Shown: positions 4,739 through 14,200 of the stretch, one piece after another | Layout: every line of letters begins with the position of its first letter | How positions within the stretch are numbered: the stretch's first letter is position 1 | NCBI GenBank assembly: GCA_002343185.1 | Contig: DDRT01000012.1 | Coordinates: 92,613-117,767 of the forward strand | DNA from: Deltaproteobacteria bacterium UBA2409 | GTDB taxonomy: Bacteria > Bdellovibrionota_C > UBA2361 > DDRT01 | Direction of reading: 5' to 3' | Length of the DNA: 25,155 nt | The notes under the pieces: model-generated | Databases searched by the model: none | Seen by the model: only the letters and a program-made list of their open reading frames with translations | What the model was told of the DNA's origin: nothing | Program-made: the position numbers and the translations under genes

Positions 4739-6673
4739 CTAAACGACTCTTTCAATCTGAACATCCTTCATAGGTGAAATTACGAGTGGCACCTTTTCTG
4801 AGACAACGGAGCTTGTATCAAGCCCAAAACTTTTCTCTTCAGATAAGCTGATCGGTTTTAGAAAATAATAAGCTCGCATCACGAAATTTTGAACTGGTGG
4901 GAGTGCGCTTTCAGCAGCTAATGTTTTTTCGAGCACTACGAATCTAAAATCGCCTGGAAGTTCATGCTTACGGAGGGATTTATATCTTGAAAGCATGTCG
5001 ACCTCCCCTGATTTAGCTAAGTCTTCAACAACTTTTCTAAAAAACACATTAATTCGTGGTTCAACTCTAAATCCTAAATTGAAATCCACTCTAATCGCCT
5101 GGTTTTGAATTAGATGAGTTACTTTGTACTCAAGGCCATACGGCTCATCAAGAACATGCACATGCAAAAACCAATAAACATCAGCTCTTTTTGGTCGTTT
5201 TCTGAATATTGAATAGATTATTTTTGACTCAATAAGTTCAGGGATACTTGCACCAGTCATATACACTAGGTGAGTTGAATATTTAGCGACTGATTGATCT
5301 TCTGCGAGATCTTTTAGTTTTGGAAGATACTCACTAAAGTCGACAAACTCTGTGTACTCTCTTTTTAGCTTACTGGCGGTAAACCAGATCCACATCGCAA
5401 TAGCTAAGGCGCCAGCTATAAAAAAAGTTACATACCCACCATGAGCGAACTTTAGCAGATTTGCAAAAAAGAATGCTCCATCAATTGTGTAATAAAGTGC
5501 AAGATATGATCCTACTATCCACCATGAAACTCTCTTTCTGCGTAAGTATGCTGCAAAGAGAGTCGTAGTCATAAGCATTGTTATTGTTATGGAAAGCCCA
5601 TAAGCAGCCTCCATCTTTGAAGACTCCTGAAAGTAGAGCACTACTCCAATACATCCAACGCATAAAAATAAATTCATGAATGGAAGATACATTTGTCCAC
5701 GAAGTTCGCTCGGATAAGAGATTTTCAGCTTTGGAAATAAATACAAACGCATTGCTTCAGCTACGAGTGTAAATGAACCTGAGATTAAAGCCTGACTCGC
5801 TATAATCGCTGCTGATGTGGCCATCATTATTCCAATCGGAACAAACCAGCGTGGCATAGCTTCAAAAAATGGATTCCTACCAGCTAAAAGTTCTCCTTCC
5901 AAACTACAAACCCAGGCAGCCTGACCAAAATAGTTGAGTAATAAAGATATCTTAACTAATCCCCATGCATATCGGATGTTCGATTTTCCACAGTGTCCTA
6001 AATCAGAATAGAGAGCCTCAGCTCCCGTGGTGCATAAAAAAACTGCTCCCAATATCCAGAGAGATTCCGGATGATGGGTGAGTAACCAATAAACGTACCA
6101 AGGATTAATAGCCGCCAGTACTTCCGGAGCATTAGAAATCTGCAAAATACCAATTACTGCTAGCATGGTGAACCAACAAAACATAATTGGTCCAAACGAT
6201 TTACCTACTCGATTGGTGCCTAGGAATTGAAAGGAAAATAAAGCAACTATAATTGCTATTACAATTGGAACTGTTGGAATTTCTGGATTAACGATTCTTA
6301 GACCCTCAATTGCAGCTGAAACTGAAATCGCCGGTGTTATTAGCCCTTCAGCTAAGAGTGTTGCTCCTCCGATTAATGCAGGAAAAACGAGCCACTTTGC
6401 TCGTCTCCTAACCAAAGCAAAAAGTGAAAAAATTCCACCTTCACCCTTGTTATCTGCTTCTAATAAGAGCACTACATACTTTAATGTGGTTACCAAAGTC
6501 AGTGTCCAGAAAACTGCTGACACACCACCCATTACTAGATCTTTGTCGACCGGTGTGTTTCCTACGATCGATCTCAACACATACAGAGGAGAAGTTCCGA
6601 TATCTCCAAATATTATACCCATTGAAACCAGAATTCCGGCTAATGAGGCTTTTGATAGATCGTTTTTTGACAT
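4739..6673 (-). CDS. kup: Kup/Trk-type low-affinity K+ uptake protein
   Basis: An inner-membrane K+:H+ symporter of the KUP/HAK/KT family. From ATG 6673 it has 644 residues, close to E. coli Kup (about 620). The N-terminal signature GDIGTSPLYVL at about 23-33 is diagnostic, followed by about 12 membrane segments (to about residue 430) and a soluble C-terminal domain with the family's HVHVLDEPYG-type strand. The reading frame extends 29 codons upstream to a TTG, but family alignment favours the ATG. The 5' leader (6674-6871) holds three strong hairpins that could be regulatory. It diverges from hppA and is followed by terminator repeat copy 2. The neighbouring pyrophosphatase carries the K+-dependence signature, so the two may be physiologically linked; that is an inference. 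Confidence 0.95.
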   Translation of the reverse strand: MSKNDLSKASLAGILVSMGIIFGDIGTSPLYVLRSIVGNTPVDKDLVMGGVSAVFWTLTLVTTLKYVVLLLEADNKGEGGIFSLFALVRRRAKWLVFPALIGGATLLAEGLITPAISVSAAIEGLRIVNPEIPTVPIVIAIIVALFSFQFLGTNRVGKSFGPIMFCWFTMLAVIGILQISNAPEVLAAINPWYVYWLLTHHPESLWILGAVFLCTTGAEALYSDLGHCGKSNIRYAWGLVKISLLLNYFGQAAWVCSLEGELLAGRNPFFEAMPRWFVPIGIMMATSAAIIASQALISGSFTLVAEAMRLYLFPKLKISYPSELRGQMYLPFMNLFLCVGCIGVVLYFQESSKMEAAYGLSITITMLMTTTLFAAYLRRKRVSWWIVGSYLALYYTIDGAFFFANLLKFAHGGYVTFFIAGALAIAMWIWFTASKLKREYTEFVDFSEYLPKLKDLAEDQSVAKYSTHLVYMTGASIPELIESKIIYSIFRKRPKRADVYWFLHVHVLDEPYGLEYKVTHLIQNQAIRVDFNLGFRVEPRINVFFRKVVEDLAKSGEVDMLSRYKSLRKHELPGDFRFVVLEKTLAAESALPPVQNFVMRAYYFLKPISLSEEKSFGLDTSSVVSEKVPLVISPMKDVQIERVV

Positions 6674-6725
6674 TGAATAGTGATTTGGCACCAATTTTAA
6701 GATTGAAACAAGCCGTTTTAAGCTT

Positions 6726-6784
6726 ATATACCAAGCGATAGAGAGTTTTGCCTTCGTCAAAACTCTCTATCGCTTGCGGTATAT
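6726..6784. repeat. 25-bp near-perfect inverted repeat in kup leader
   Basis: CAAGCGATAGAGAGTTTTG (6732-6750) is repeated inverted without error at 6758-6776 around a CCTTCGT loop. Six more pairs (ATATAC 6726-6731 with GTATAT 6779-6784) extend the stem beyond a 2-base bulge. No T-run follows directly on either strand, so a simple terminator is unlikely. It could be a regulatory hairpin in the kup mRNA, an RNase III target, or a miniature mobile element. Confidence 0.8.
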
Positions 6785-6796
6785 GATGTTTTTGGC

Positions 6797-6871
6797 TCGT
6801 TTTCTGGCGAAAACGACGCTTATCCCCAAACACATGAAGTTTTGGACACGGTAAAACTCCCTGTGTTTGGG
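6797..6871. promoter_or_regulatory. Two further hairpins between kup and hppA
   Basis: TCGTTTTC-TGGC-GAAAACGA (6797-6816) is a perfect 8-bp hairpin. CCCAAACACA (6825-6834) pairs with TGTGTTTGGG (6862-6871); inside a 3x3 loop AGTTTT (6838-6843) pairs with AAAACT (6853-6858). With the 25-bp stem at 6726-6784 these form three consecutive helices in the 270-bp divergent region, most plausibly in the kup 5' leader. They do not match a riboswitch that I recognise, including the ydaO c-di-AMP type. Confidence 0.5.
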
Positions 6872-6886
6872 TATTGCTCCCAATCT

Positions 6887-6914
6887 TTGACTTCCTAGGA
6901 TTCTTAGGTAAACT
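6887..6914 (+). promoter_or_regulatory. Candidate hppA promoter
   Basis: TTGACT (6887-6892), 16-base spacer, TAAACT (6909-6914), about 32 bases before the ATG at 6947. The spacer is an imperfect palindrome, CCTAGGA-T-TCTTAGG (6894-6908), that could be an operator. Confidence 0.45.
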
Positions 6915-6946
6915 ACCGGATTTCCTGAACAATCGTGGGGTATATT

Positions 6947-9043
6947 ATGATCAACCTGTTTCTCTTAATCTCTGTAGCTATTGGTGCTGGAGCACTTTTT
7001 CTAGCTTATCGGCTCTATAAAGACTTAGAGCGTCTTCCTGCTGGCTCTGAAAGGATGCTTGAAATATCTGATGCGATCAGAGAAGGGGCATCTTCATTTC
7101 TAAGGGAAGAAGCTCGTCATCTTATTCCTTTTATAACAATAGTATTTGTCGTGATCTCTCTTGTAATGGGACTTCACAGTAACGCTATGCATGGACTTCA
7201 AACAGGAGTTGCTTTTGTTCTTGGAGCAGGATGCTCACTTCTTTGTGGTTTTATGGGGATGAAAGCAGCAACAATTTCGAATGTACGAACCGCCTTCGCA
7301 GCATCAGAAAAGAGAGCAAGTGATGCACTCTTAATTGCGTTCAACGGTGGTGGAGTAATGGGTCTACTAGTTGGAGCTGCGGGACTCCTAGGTATGTCTG
7401 TACTCTTTTATTTCTTCGGAACACCTGAGCTTCATGAGCCAATTATCGGTTTTGGAGTTGGAGCTTCTTCAGTTGCTCTTTTTGCAAGGATTGGTGGAGG
7501 AATTTATACAAAAGCGGCAGATGTTGGTTCGGATCTAGTAGGAAAAGTTGAAGCAGGCATTCCGGAAGATGATCCTAGAAACCCTGGTGTTGTTGCAGAT
7601 AACGTTGGAGACAATGTTGGGGATGTTGCAGGAATGGGGGCAGATATCTTCGAGTCTTTTGTAAGTATTACTATCGGATGTATCGCACTTGCAGCAACTT
7701 TAAACCTTAACGAACTTGCAATGATCACAAACTTTAGTGCATCAGGTTCAGCAGAAGCAATCTCCGCTTCAGCTCGCGATCACAGAATCTGGCTTATGTT
7801 TACTGCGCTATTTCAGGGAACTTTAGGGTTAATAGCTTCATATATAGCAATGTTGATGATGAAAACTTTTAAAGATGGTGAACCTGCTGCAGCACTCAAA
7901 AAAGCAACTCTTGCTTCAGTAATTATTTACTGCGTTTTATCGTTGCCATTTTTCTTTATAACCCCGGTAGATGTTCAACTTTGGGTAGCTATTGTTATAG
8001 GTGCACTTGCTGGAATTGGAATTGGATTAGTCTCAGAATATTTTACAGCTTCAAAGCCAGTATATCAGATCGTAGAAGGTTCAAAGACAGGCCCTGCTAC
8101 AAATGTTATCGCTGGAATTGCGGTAGGATTTCATAGCTGTGCTGCCCCGATTGCAATTATCGTTGTAGCAACTCTTTTAGCAGCATGGGTTGGTGGAGTT
8201 TACGGTTCTGCTCTAGCCGGTGTTTCAATGCTTGCAACTGTTGCAATGACTATGACCATCGATGCTTATGGTCCTATTGCTGATAACGCTGGTGGTATAT
8301 CAGAGATGTCATACTTAGGTGATGAAACTCGTGCAATAACTGACAAGTTAGATAGTATAGGGAACACAACTGCTGCAATCGGAAAAGGTTTCGCGATCGG
8401 AGCTTCTGCTCTAACTGCCCTTTCACTCTTTTACGCTTATGCTCAATTAGTAATTGAAAGAAAACCTGACGCTGACTTCTCAATTATGAACTCAATGTTG
8501 GTTATAGGAGCATTTATTGGGGCTGCAATCCCAGGGGTTATTTCAGCACTTACTATGAAGTCAGTAGGAAAAGCTGCTGGACTTATGGTTACTGAGATAA
8601 GAAGACAATTTAAGGAGATTCCAGGCCTCCTTGAAGGAAAACCAGATGCAAAACCAGATGTAGCAAAATGTGTAGAGATTAGCACACGTGCTGCACTAGC
8701 TGAGATGAGGCTTCCTGGAATTATTGCAATCTCCTCTCCAATCTTAGTTGGACTAATATTTGGACCAGAAGCACTTGGAGGGTTCTTGCTAGGAGTGACA
8801 ATCGTTGGAGTTGTTCTTGGTGTTTTCATGGCAAATACAGGCGGCGCTTGGGATAATGCTAAGAAATTTATCGAGCAGGGCTTAATTCCTGGTGAAAAGA
8901 AGGGAAGCGAAGCACATAAAGCAGCCGTAGTAGGTGACACAGTGGGAGATCCATTTAAAGATACAAGCGGACCATCACTTAATATCTTAATTAAACTGGT
9001 CTCGGTTGTGGCACTACTAATAGCTCCATTAATCGCCGGATAA
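6947..9043 (+). CDS. hppA: Membrane-bound ion-pumping pyrophosphatase, K+-dependent type
   Basis: Hydrolyses cytoplasmic pyrophosphate and pumps Na+ and/or H+ across the inner membrane. 698 residues from ATG 6947, which has a GGGG Shine-Dalgarno 6 bases upstream; a GTG four codons earlier is less likely. It has about 16 membrane segments. The active-site region DVGSDLVGKVEAGIPEDDPR (192-211) and DNVGDNVGD (218-226) is intact, as is GDTVGDPFKDTSGPSLN near the C-terminus. GNTTAAIGKG at 472-481 has Ala and Gly at the two positions (A476, G479) that are Lys and Thr in K+-independent enzymes, so the enzyme is K+-dependent by established signature. E236 directly after ADIF is the position typical of Na+-pumping members, so Na+ transport is likely but not certain. 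The next gene starts 2 bases beyond the stop. Confidence 0.96.
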   Translation: MINLFLLISVAIGAGALFLAYRLYKDLERLPAGSERMLEISDAIREGASSFLREEARHLIPFITIVFVVISLVMGLHSNAMHGLQTGVAFVLGAGCSLLCGFMGMKAATISNVRTAFAASEKRASDALLIAFNGGGVMGLLVGAAGLLGMSVLFYFFGTPELHEPIIGFGVGASSVALFARIGGGIYTKAADVGSDLVGKVEAGIPEDDPRNPGVVADNVGDNVGDVAGMGADIFESFVSITIGCIALAATLNLNELAMITNFSASGSAEAISASARDHRIWLMFTALFQGTLGLIASYIAMLMMKTFKDGEPAAALKKATLASVIIYCVLSLPFFFITPVDVQLWVAIVIGALAGIGIGLVSEYFTASKPVYQIVEGSKTGPATNVIAGIAVGFHSCAAPIAIIVVATLLAAWVGGVYGSALAGVSMLATVAMTMTIDAYGPIADNAGGISEMSYLGDETRAITDKLDSIGNTTAAIGKGFAIGASALTALSLFYAYAQLVIERKPDADFSIMNSMLVIGAFIGAAIPGVISALTMKSVGKAAGLMVTEIRRQFKEIPGLLEGKPDAKPDVAKCVEISTRAALAEMRLPGIIAISSPILVGLIFGPEALGGFLLGVTIVGVVLGVFMANTGGAWDNAKKFIEQGLIPGEKKGSEAHKAAVVGDTVGDPFKDTSGPSLNILIKLVSVVALLIAPLIAG

Positions 9044-9044
9044 T

Positions 9045-10817
9045 GTGGAAGAATCAAAGCCGTTTCGCTCTCTTGTTAAGTCCGCTTGGCAAGCTACAAA
9101 GGGCGATCGGCTTAGATTCTTCACTTTTATATTCCTATTCATAATTGCATATACGATCGAGCTTCTTATCCCGTTTCCTATAGGTTACATAATCGGGATA
9201 CTCGCAAAAGAAGGCTTTACAGAAGGATCTGACGAAAAAATATTATATTGGTTAGGGATATTTGTAGCTCTAAAACTTTGCAACACCGTATTCCATCATC
9301 TTGGGCGTTACATTCAGCAGAACGTTTCTTACTCAGCCAGAATGAACACAATGGGTGGAATATTCTCAGCGATTTTAGCCTACCCACTTCGTTGGCATGT
9401 AAGACACCACTCAGGAGAATCACTTAGCAAACTTCACAGAGCTACAGGTGCAATTGATTCAACTATTGGAACTTATACCTGGCAGATCATTGAAGGCTTA
9501 ACAAAAACTGGATTTGCAGTCATAGCGATCTTTGCACTTGATCTTTACGTAGCTCTGACTGTTCTTTCAATGTCTACCATTACAATCTTGATAATGGTTC
9601 TATTCAACAAAAAACTCGTTTCAAAGATTAGATTAAATAACCAATTTTATGACAGGCTAAACAGAACTGTTGTTGATTATCTCGTTAACGTTGTGACAGT
9701 AAAAACCTTAGCTCTTGAGGCATCAGCAACCAAATACTTTGAAGCTCATAAACCAGATGGAGCAAGAATTCAGCGTAAAATTGCAAAATACATGGAGTTA
9801 AAATGGGGCACAACCGGAATTGGTTACACCCTAATGATGGGATTAGCACTTCTTGTTTATTTTCAGAATAACAGAGGACTTACTACAGCTTTTGATGTCG
9901 CTTCAGTTTATGTACTGATGAACTATCTTGATAAAATTTTCCAGGCGATTGGAAGCTTTACTGGATACTACGGAGGTCTGATTGAAGCTTCTACAGCCTA
10001 TGAGGATGCAGAAAGAATTCTTAAAGGATCAGTTGACTCTCAGGTAACTAAATCCCCTATTCAAGTTTCTCAGTGGAGTCATATTCATATCCATAATCTT
10101 GAGTTTCATTACGAAACCTCTGAGCTATCGGGTGTTCAAGGACTAACTTTCGATATTTATCGTGGAGATAAGATTGCCCTGGTCGGGCCCAGCGGAAGTG
10201 GAAAATCAACTTTTTTGAAGATTTTTGCAGGACTGCTCTCTCCTGATAATGCAGAGTTTATCGTTGATGGTTCTCCAGTTCCATTAGATTCTTTAACAAG
10301 ACAATCCCTTTTATTACCTCAAGAGCCTGAAGTCTTTTCTGAAACGCTAAGATTCAATGTCACTCTTGATGGTGAATTCTCTGAAGCAGCAATTGAAAAA
10401 ATCACAAATCTTTGCAGACTAGACCGCGTTATTGAAAAGCTTCCGAGAAAATGGGACACAGATTTGGCTGAAAAAGGGTTAAATTTATCTGTTGGGGAAA
10501 AACAAAGAGTTGGGATCGCACGCGGACTTTTAAGGGTTAAGGGTAGACAGATTTTATTGCTCGATGAACCAACTTCAAGTTTAGATCCAAAAACCGAAAA
10601 AGAGATCTTCTATGATCTAATTAAAGAATTCTCCGATCGAACTATTATCACTGCTTGCCACAGGCTTGCACTTGTTCCGCTATTTAACAGGATAATTTAC
10701 ATACGAGATGGCAAAGTAAAAGAGTCTGGTTCGTTTGAGGAGTTATTAAACAAAAAAGGTGAATTCTACGAAGCCTGGGAAGACTATCAGAAGAAAGTTG
10801 TCAGTGGGAAAATGTGA
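9045..10817 (+). CDS. ABC exporter, fused membrane and ATPase domains
   Basis: A 590-residue half-transporter of the ABC exporter (MsbA/LmrA-like) type. The transmembrane domain with about six segments spans residues 20-320 and the ATPase domain about 345-585. Walker A GPSGSGKS (381-388), Q-loop Q426, signature LSVGEKQ (481-487; S-G replaced by S-V-G-E spacing typical of the family), Walker B ILLLDEPT (503-510, D507 and E508) and H-loop H539 are all present, so it should be active as a homodimer. The GTG at 9045 lies 2 bases after the hppA stop, with no strong Shine-Dalgarno, suggesting coupling to hppA. The substrate is unknown; lipid, polysaccharide or peptide are possible. It is not close enough in context to serve the orphan ABC-2 permease at 3315. 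Confidence 0.9.
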   Translation: MEESKPFRSLVKSAWQATKGDRLRFFTFIFLFIIAYTIELLIPFPIGYIIGILAKEGFTEGSDEKILYWLGIFVALKLCNTVFHHLGRYIQQNVSYSARMNTMGGIFSAILAYPLRWHVRHHSGESLSKLHRATGAIDSTIGTYTWQIIEGLTKTGFAVIAIFALDLYVALTVLSMSTITILIMVLFNKKLVSKIRLNNQFYDRLNRTVVDYLVNVVTVKTLALEASATKYFEAHKPDGARIQRKIAKYMELKWGTTGIGYTLMMGLALLVYFQNNRGLTTAFDVASVYVLMNYLDKIFQAIGSFTGYYGGLIEASTAYEDAERILKGSVDSQVTKSPIQVSQWSHIHIHNLEFHYETSELSGVQGLTFDIYRGDKIALVGPSGSGKSTFLKIFAGLLSPDNAEFIVDGSPVPLDSLTRQSLLLPQEPEVFSETLRFNVTLDGEFSEAAIEKITNLCRLDRVIEKLPRKWDTDLAEKGLNLSVGEKQRVGIARGLLRVKGRQILLLDEPTSSLDPKTEKEIFYDLIKEFSDRTIITACHRLALVPLFNRIIYIRDGKVKESGSFEELLNKKGEFYEAWEDYQKKVVSGKM

Positions 10818-10826
10818 TTGAATAAA

Positions 10827-10906
10827 AACGGGGGTCAGTACTCTCAATTATTGCTTCGTCGGGGGTCTGGCCTCCCGGCCTGACCCCCACTAGTCTGACC
10901 CCAAAT
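10827..10906 (-). repeat. Dispersed GC-rich terminator repeat, copy 3
   Basis: Diverged member of the family. GGGGGTC-T-GGCC (10861-10872) pairs with GGCC-T-GACCCCC (10877-10888) around TCCC with one mismatch. On the minus strand the element ends TGACCCCCGTTTTTATT (to about 10824). It therefore lies downstream of the histone gene in terminator orientation, in the convergent gap with the ABC exporter. Confidence 0.75.
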
Positions 10907-10909
10907 TAC

Positions 10910-11128
10910 TTAAGCAAAATCTCTAGCCATTACAGTCTTACGACCTGCATCTTTGGCTTTAGCTATCGCTTTTTGAAGTTCAACTTCAACTATTCTTGTT
11001 AAAGCTTCTGGAACGTCACCTGCAGTATTCATTGTAGAAACGTCTTTGATGAACTTCTTAACTTTTGAAGTTACAACTAAAACTGCTCCTGATTCTGAGC
11101 TACTTAGGTTTTCTGCTGTGTTACTCAT
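10910..11128 (-). CDS. Bacterial histone-fold protein (Bd0055-like)
   Basis: A 72-residue protein with a single histone fold, predicted to bind DNA as a dimer. After a Ser-rich tail of about 14 residues, the sequence runs VLVVTSKVKKFIKD (helix 1), GDVPEALTRIVEVELQKAIAKAKDAG (central helix) and RKTVMARDFA (loop and final helix start). The R-K-T-V-x-A-R-D-F ending is the conserved RT/D histone pair (R62/T64 with D70) and matches my memory of Bdellovibrio Bd0055 and related bacterial histones. The Met start at 11128 has a strong AAAGGAGA Shine-Dalgarno 8 bases upstream and a near-consensus promoter, so high expression is expected. It follows the glucan synthase on the same strand by 92 bases, but has its own promoter. 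The N-terminal tail is longer than in minimal bacterial histones. Confidence 0.85.
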   Translation of the reverse strand: MSNTAENLSSSESGAVLVVTSKVKKFIKDVSTMNTAGDVPEALTRIVEVELQKAIAKAKDAGRKTVMARDFA

Positions 11129-11154
11129 AGGGTAAATCTCCTTTAAAGAGAGGA

Positions 11155-11183
11155 ATCATAGGCCATAAAATCGTCTGACTCAA
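11155..11183 (-). promoter_or_regulatory. Strong promoter of the histone gene
   Basis: Minus strand TTGAGT (11178-11183), 17-base spacer, TATGAT (11155-11160), giving a 5' leader of about 20 nt with a strong Shine-Dalgarno. A small inverted repeat CTCAA-AGAG-TTGAG (11179-11192) overlaps the -35. This is the best promoter match in the window. Confidence 0.6.
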
Positions 11184-11220
11184 AGAGTTGAGGAAACTTT
11201 TTCATAAGTATCTGATTTTA

Positions 11221-14200
11221 TTAGGAAAGATTAACAACGATATCGGTCTCCACAGAGTGGTATGGAACCCTACCCTCGATTTTTCGGTCTCCTATCTCAA
11301 TTGAGCTTACACCCTGATAGACACCTGAAGGATTGTTAAATTTAAATCGATGTAATACCCCTTTAATTTTAATATGAGCTGAGAACTGTTTCCAGGAAGA
11401 TGGGACAGCAGGTTCTAAACTAAATCCATCAGGATAAAACTTAATTCCCAAAATATAATGAAGCCCTGCCTGGAACAACCAGCCTGATGATCCAGTATAC
11501 CAACTCCATCCGGCTCGTCCTTCATGAGGATGAACTGAGTATACATCTCCACAAAGAGCATATGGCTCACCCTGGTAGCGTTCTACTCCGTTATCAGAGT
11601 TTGTATGGGTTATTGGGTTCAGCATACACCAAAGATCAAACGCAGAGGTTCCATTTCCTAAAAGTGCTTCTGCTATTACGAGCCATGTTGCAGCGTGTGT
11701 GTACTGAGCGCCGTTTTCTCTTATCCCTGGAAGGTATCCCTTAATATAACCAGGATTGTGTCTTGTTTTATCAAACGCTGGGGTTAGAAGTTTTACGATT
11801 CTGTGCTCTCGGTCTACAAGATGCTCCCTAGCGCTTTCCATGGCTAGCCTTGCCCTTTCTTTATCTCCTGTTCCAACGATTACAGCCCAACTTTGAGCAA
11901 GTGAATCGATCTTACATTCATCGTTTGATGCACTACCAAGTGGAGTTCCATCATCGAAAAATCCTCTTCTATACCAGCTTCCATCCCATGCATGTGCTTC
12001 TACCGCTCTATTTAAGGTTTCAGCAAAGGAATTAAATTTTTGAGCATTTTCTCTATCGTCTTTTCTGTTTGAGATAGAAGCAAAGCCCCGCAAGATCGGC
12101 TGCATAAACCAACCTAACCAAACACTCTCTCCTTTACCTTCCCTCCCGACCTCGTTCATCCCATCGTTCCAATCGCCACATCCGATGAGTGGCAAATCAT
12201 GGGCGCCCTTAGTCATTCCGTGATGAAGTGCCTTAACACAGTGCTCGTAGATAGTACCCTCACCAACTATCCCTGATGGAACTATATATACTTCATGTTC
12301 ATGGGGCTGAAGTGTCTGGCCTCCTATAAAGGAAACTCTCTCCTCTAAAATTGAATAGTCTCCAGTAACTTCGATATATCTAAGCACTGAGTATGGTAAC
12401 CACAAAAAGTCATCAGAGAATCTTGTTCTAGTACCTCTTCCTGTCGGAGGATGCCACCAGTGCTGCACATCTCCCTCAATAAATTGTCTAGAAGCATGGA
12501 GGAGAATCTGCTTTTTAACCATCTCACTGTTAAAAGGTAGGAAAGCTAAAGAATCCTGAAGTTGATCTCTAAAACCAAATGCTCCACCGCTTTGATAAAA
12601 GGCACTTCTACCTAAAATTCTGCAACTTAAAGTTTGATATAAGAGCCAGGAGTTCATAAGTGTATCGAAACCTTTATCAGGTGTTGTAACTTTTACAGGT
12701 AAACACTGCTCCTTAAAAAACTCCTTAGTAGCAGTAATTTCAGTTTCAAAAGCTCCTGGAGCCGATAGTTGAGAAACAACCCCTCTAACCATGCCGTGCT
12801 CCATCACCTCACCCATAAAGAAGCAAAAACTCTTAGTCTCCTTAGGTGGAATTCTAAGATGTACTGCTATCACCCCCCCAACATCAAACCCTGAACCAGT
12901 TTTCTTACTAAGTGTAATTGAACTTCTGACAGAACCCTCTTCTAAAACACTTGGGGTATTAAGATCTCTATTTCTTCCAACAAAATCAGCTCTACTACTT
13001 GTATAGGACACAACTTTTTCAGAGGAACTAATAAAGGCATATCTACCTGCAAATTCATTATTATAGTGATTTACAGCCCATAGAGCTTGGGCAACCTCAT
13101 CAAATCCTGTATGGATAAATCTGTTTGACTCCTCTCTTATTATTCCTAAAACCCAGTCCACATATAGAAAGACCTCAAGCTCTCTAACCTTATTTGAGTC
13201 ATTCGTGAGATTAATCCCCCACCATTTGACTCTTTTATCTTTTGAGATAGTTAGTGTTACTTCAGAATTGATCGATGAAGCTTTGCCGGTAAAATGCGAG
13301 TAACCTAGCCCATGAACAACAGTGCCTCCAAGAAGTTTCCAGTACTCACCAGTCTCTGAATCTCTGACGAAGATCATCTCACTTGGAGGATCGCAAACTG
13401 GATCATTGCTCCAAGTAGTTAATCTATTCTCTCTACTATTCTCAGACCATGTGTAGCCACCACCAGTTTCTGTCACTAAAAATCCAAACTCTGAGTTTGC
13501 TACCACATTTGACCATGGAAGAGGTGGTTGTCCCTCTACAACGTACTCATTTTCAAAGAATCGACCGTAAGATGTTCTAAATTCCCCTTGTGATGGTAGC
13601 GCAATTTTTTCAAGCTTAGTCTCATTTTCTGGGATAGGACTCCAGGGTTTAGGGGCTTCATCGATTTTTAATTGCAATAAAAGTCCGCCTAGGGCTCCGT
13701 TTAATACGACTCGTGCTACACTTAAAAGAAGAATCTGCTCTTGGCTTGAGATCTGATGAACTGTTCTTAAAAAGACTCCACCCTTTTTATCTAGTAATCC
13801 TGCTGAAAGACTAGATCTTACAAGGTGCTCGACTTCCTCTTGAAGATTCTGCATATATCCAGCAGGGAATTCATTAAGTATTATGAGATCAAACTGAAAT
13901 CCTTTACTTCTAAGGTAGTAATGTGCCTTTAAAGCCTCTTCTACCAAATCTAAGTGAGGATGCTCGGAGATTCTTACAACACACATTGGCAGATCTCCTG
14001 AGATTCCATATCTCCATAGCGCAGATTGAGTAAGTCTATTTTTAGATAGAATATCACTCGAGATTCTTGCCTTCTCTGAGTTAAAGATTAGACAGTTTGC
14101 AAGTTTTTGATAGCTTTGTGCCTGACGAGCTGAGATCCGCTCATTTCTTAATTCTACTGAACTTTGACTCCACGACATCTCAAATGCGCGATGTATCTGA

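Noticed and set aside
6674..6760. Longer kup start at a TTG 29 codons upstream
   Set aside because: The extra N-terminus runs through the 25-bp hairpin and has no counterpart in the Kup family; ATG 6673 gives the expected GDIGTSPLY spacing.
6726..6871. ydaO/kimA-type c-di-AMP riboswitch
   Set aside because: The gene context fits, but the conserved core sequences of those classes are not visible; only generic hairpins can be shown.
6450..6932. Minus-strand 160-residue frame between kup and hppA
   Set aside because: It overlaps kup in another frame and the inverted repeats, is rich in rare-looking Lys/Arg/Ser runs, and shows no family features.
8443..9057. Minus-strand 204-residue frame inside hppA
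   Set aside because: It is the low-complexity antisense shadow of a well-supported membrane pyrophosphatase.
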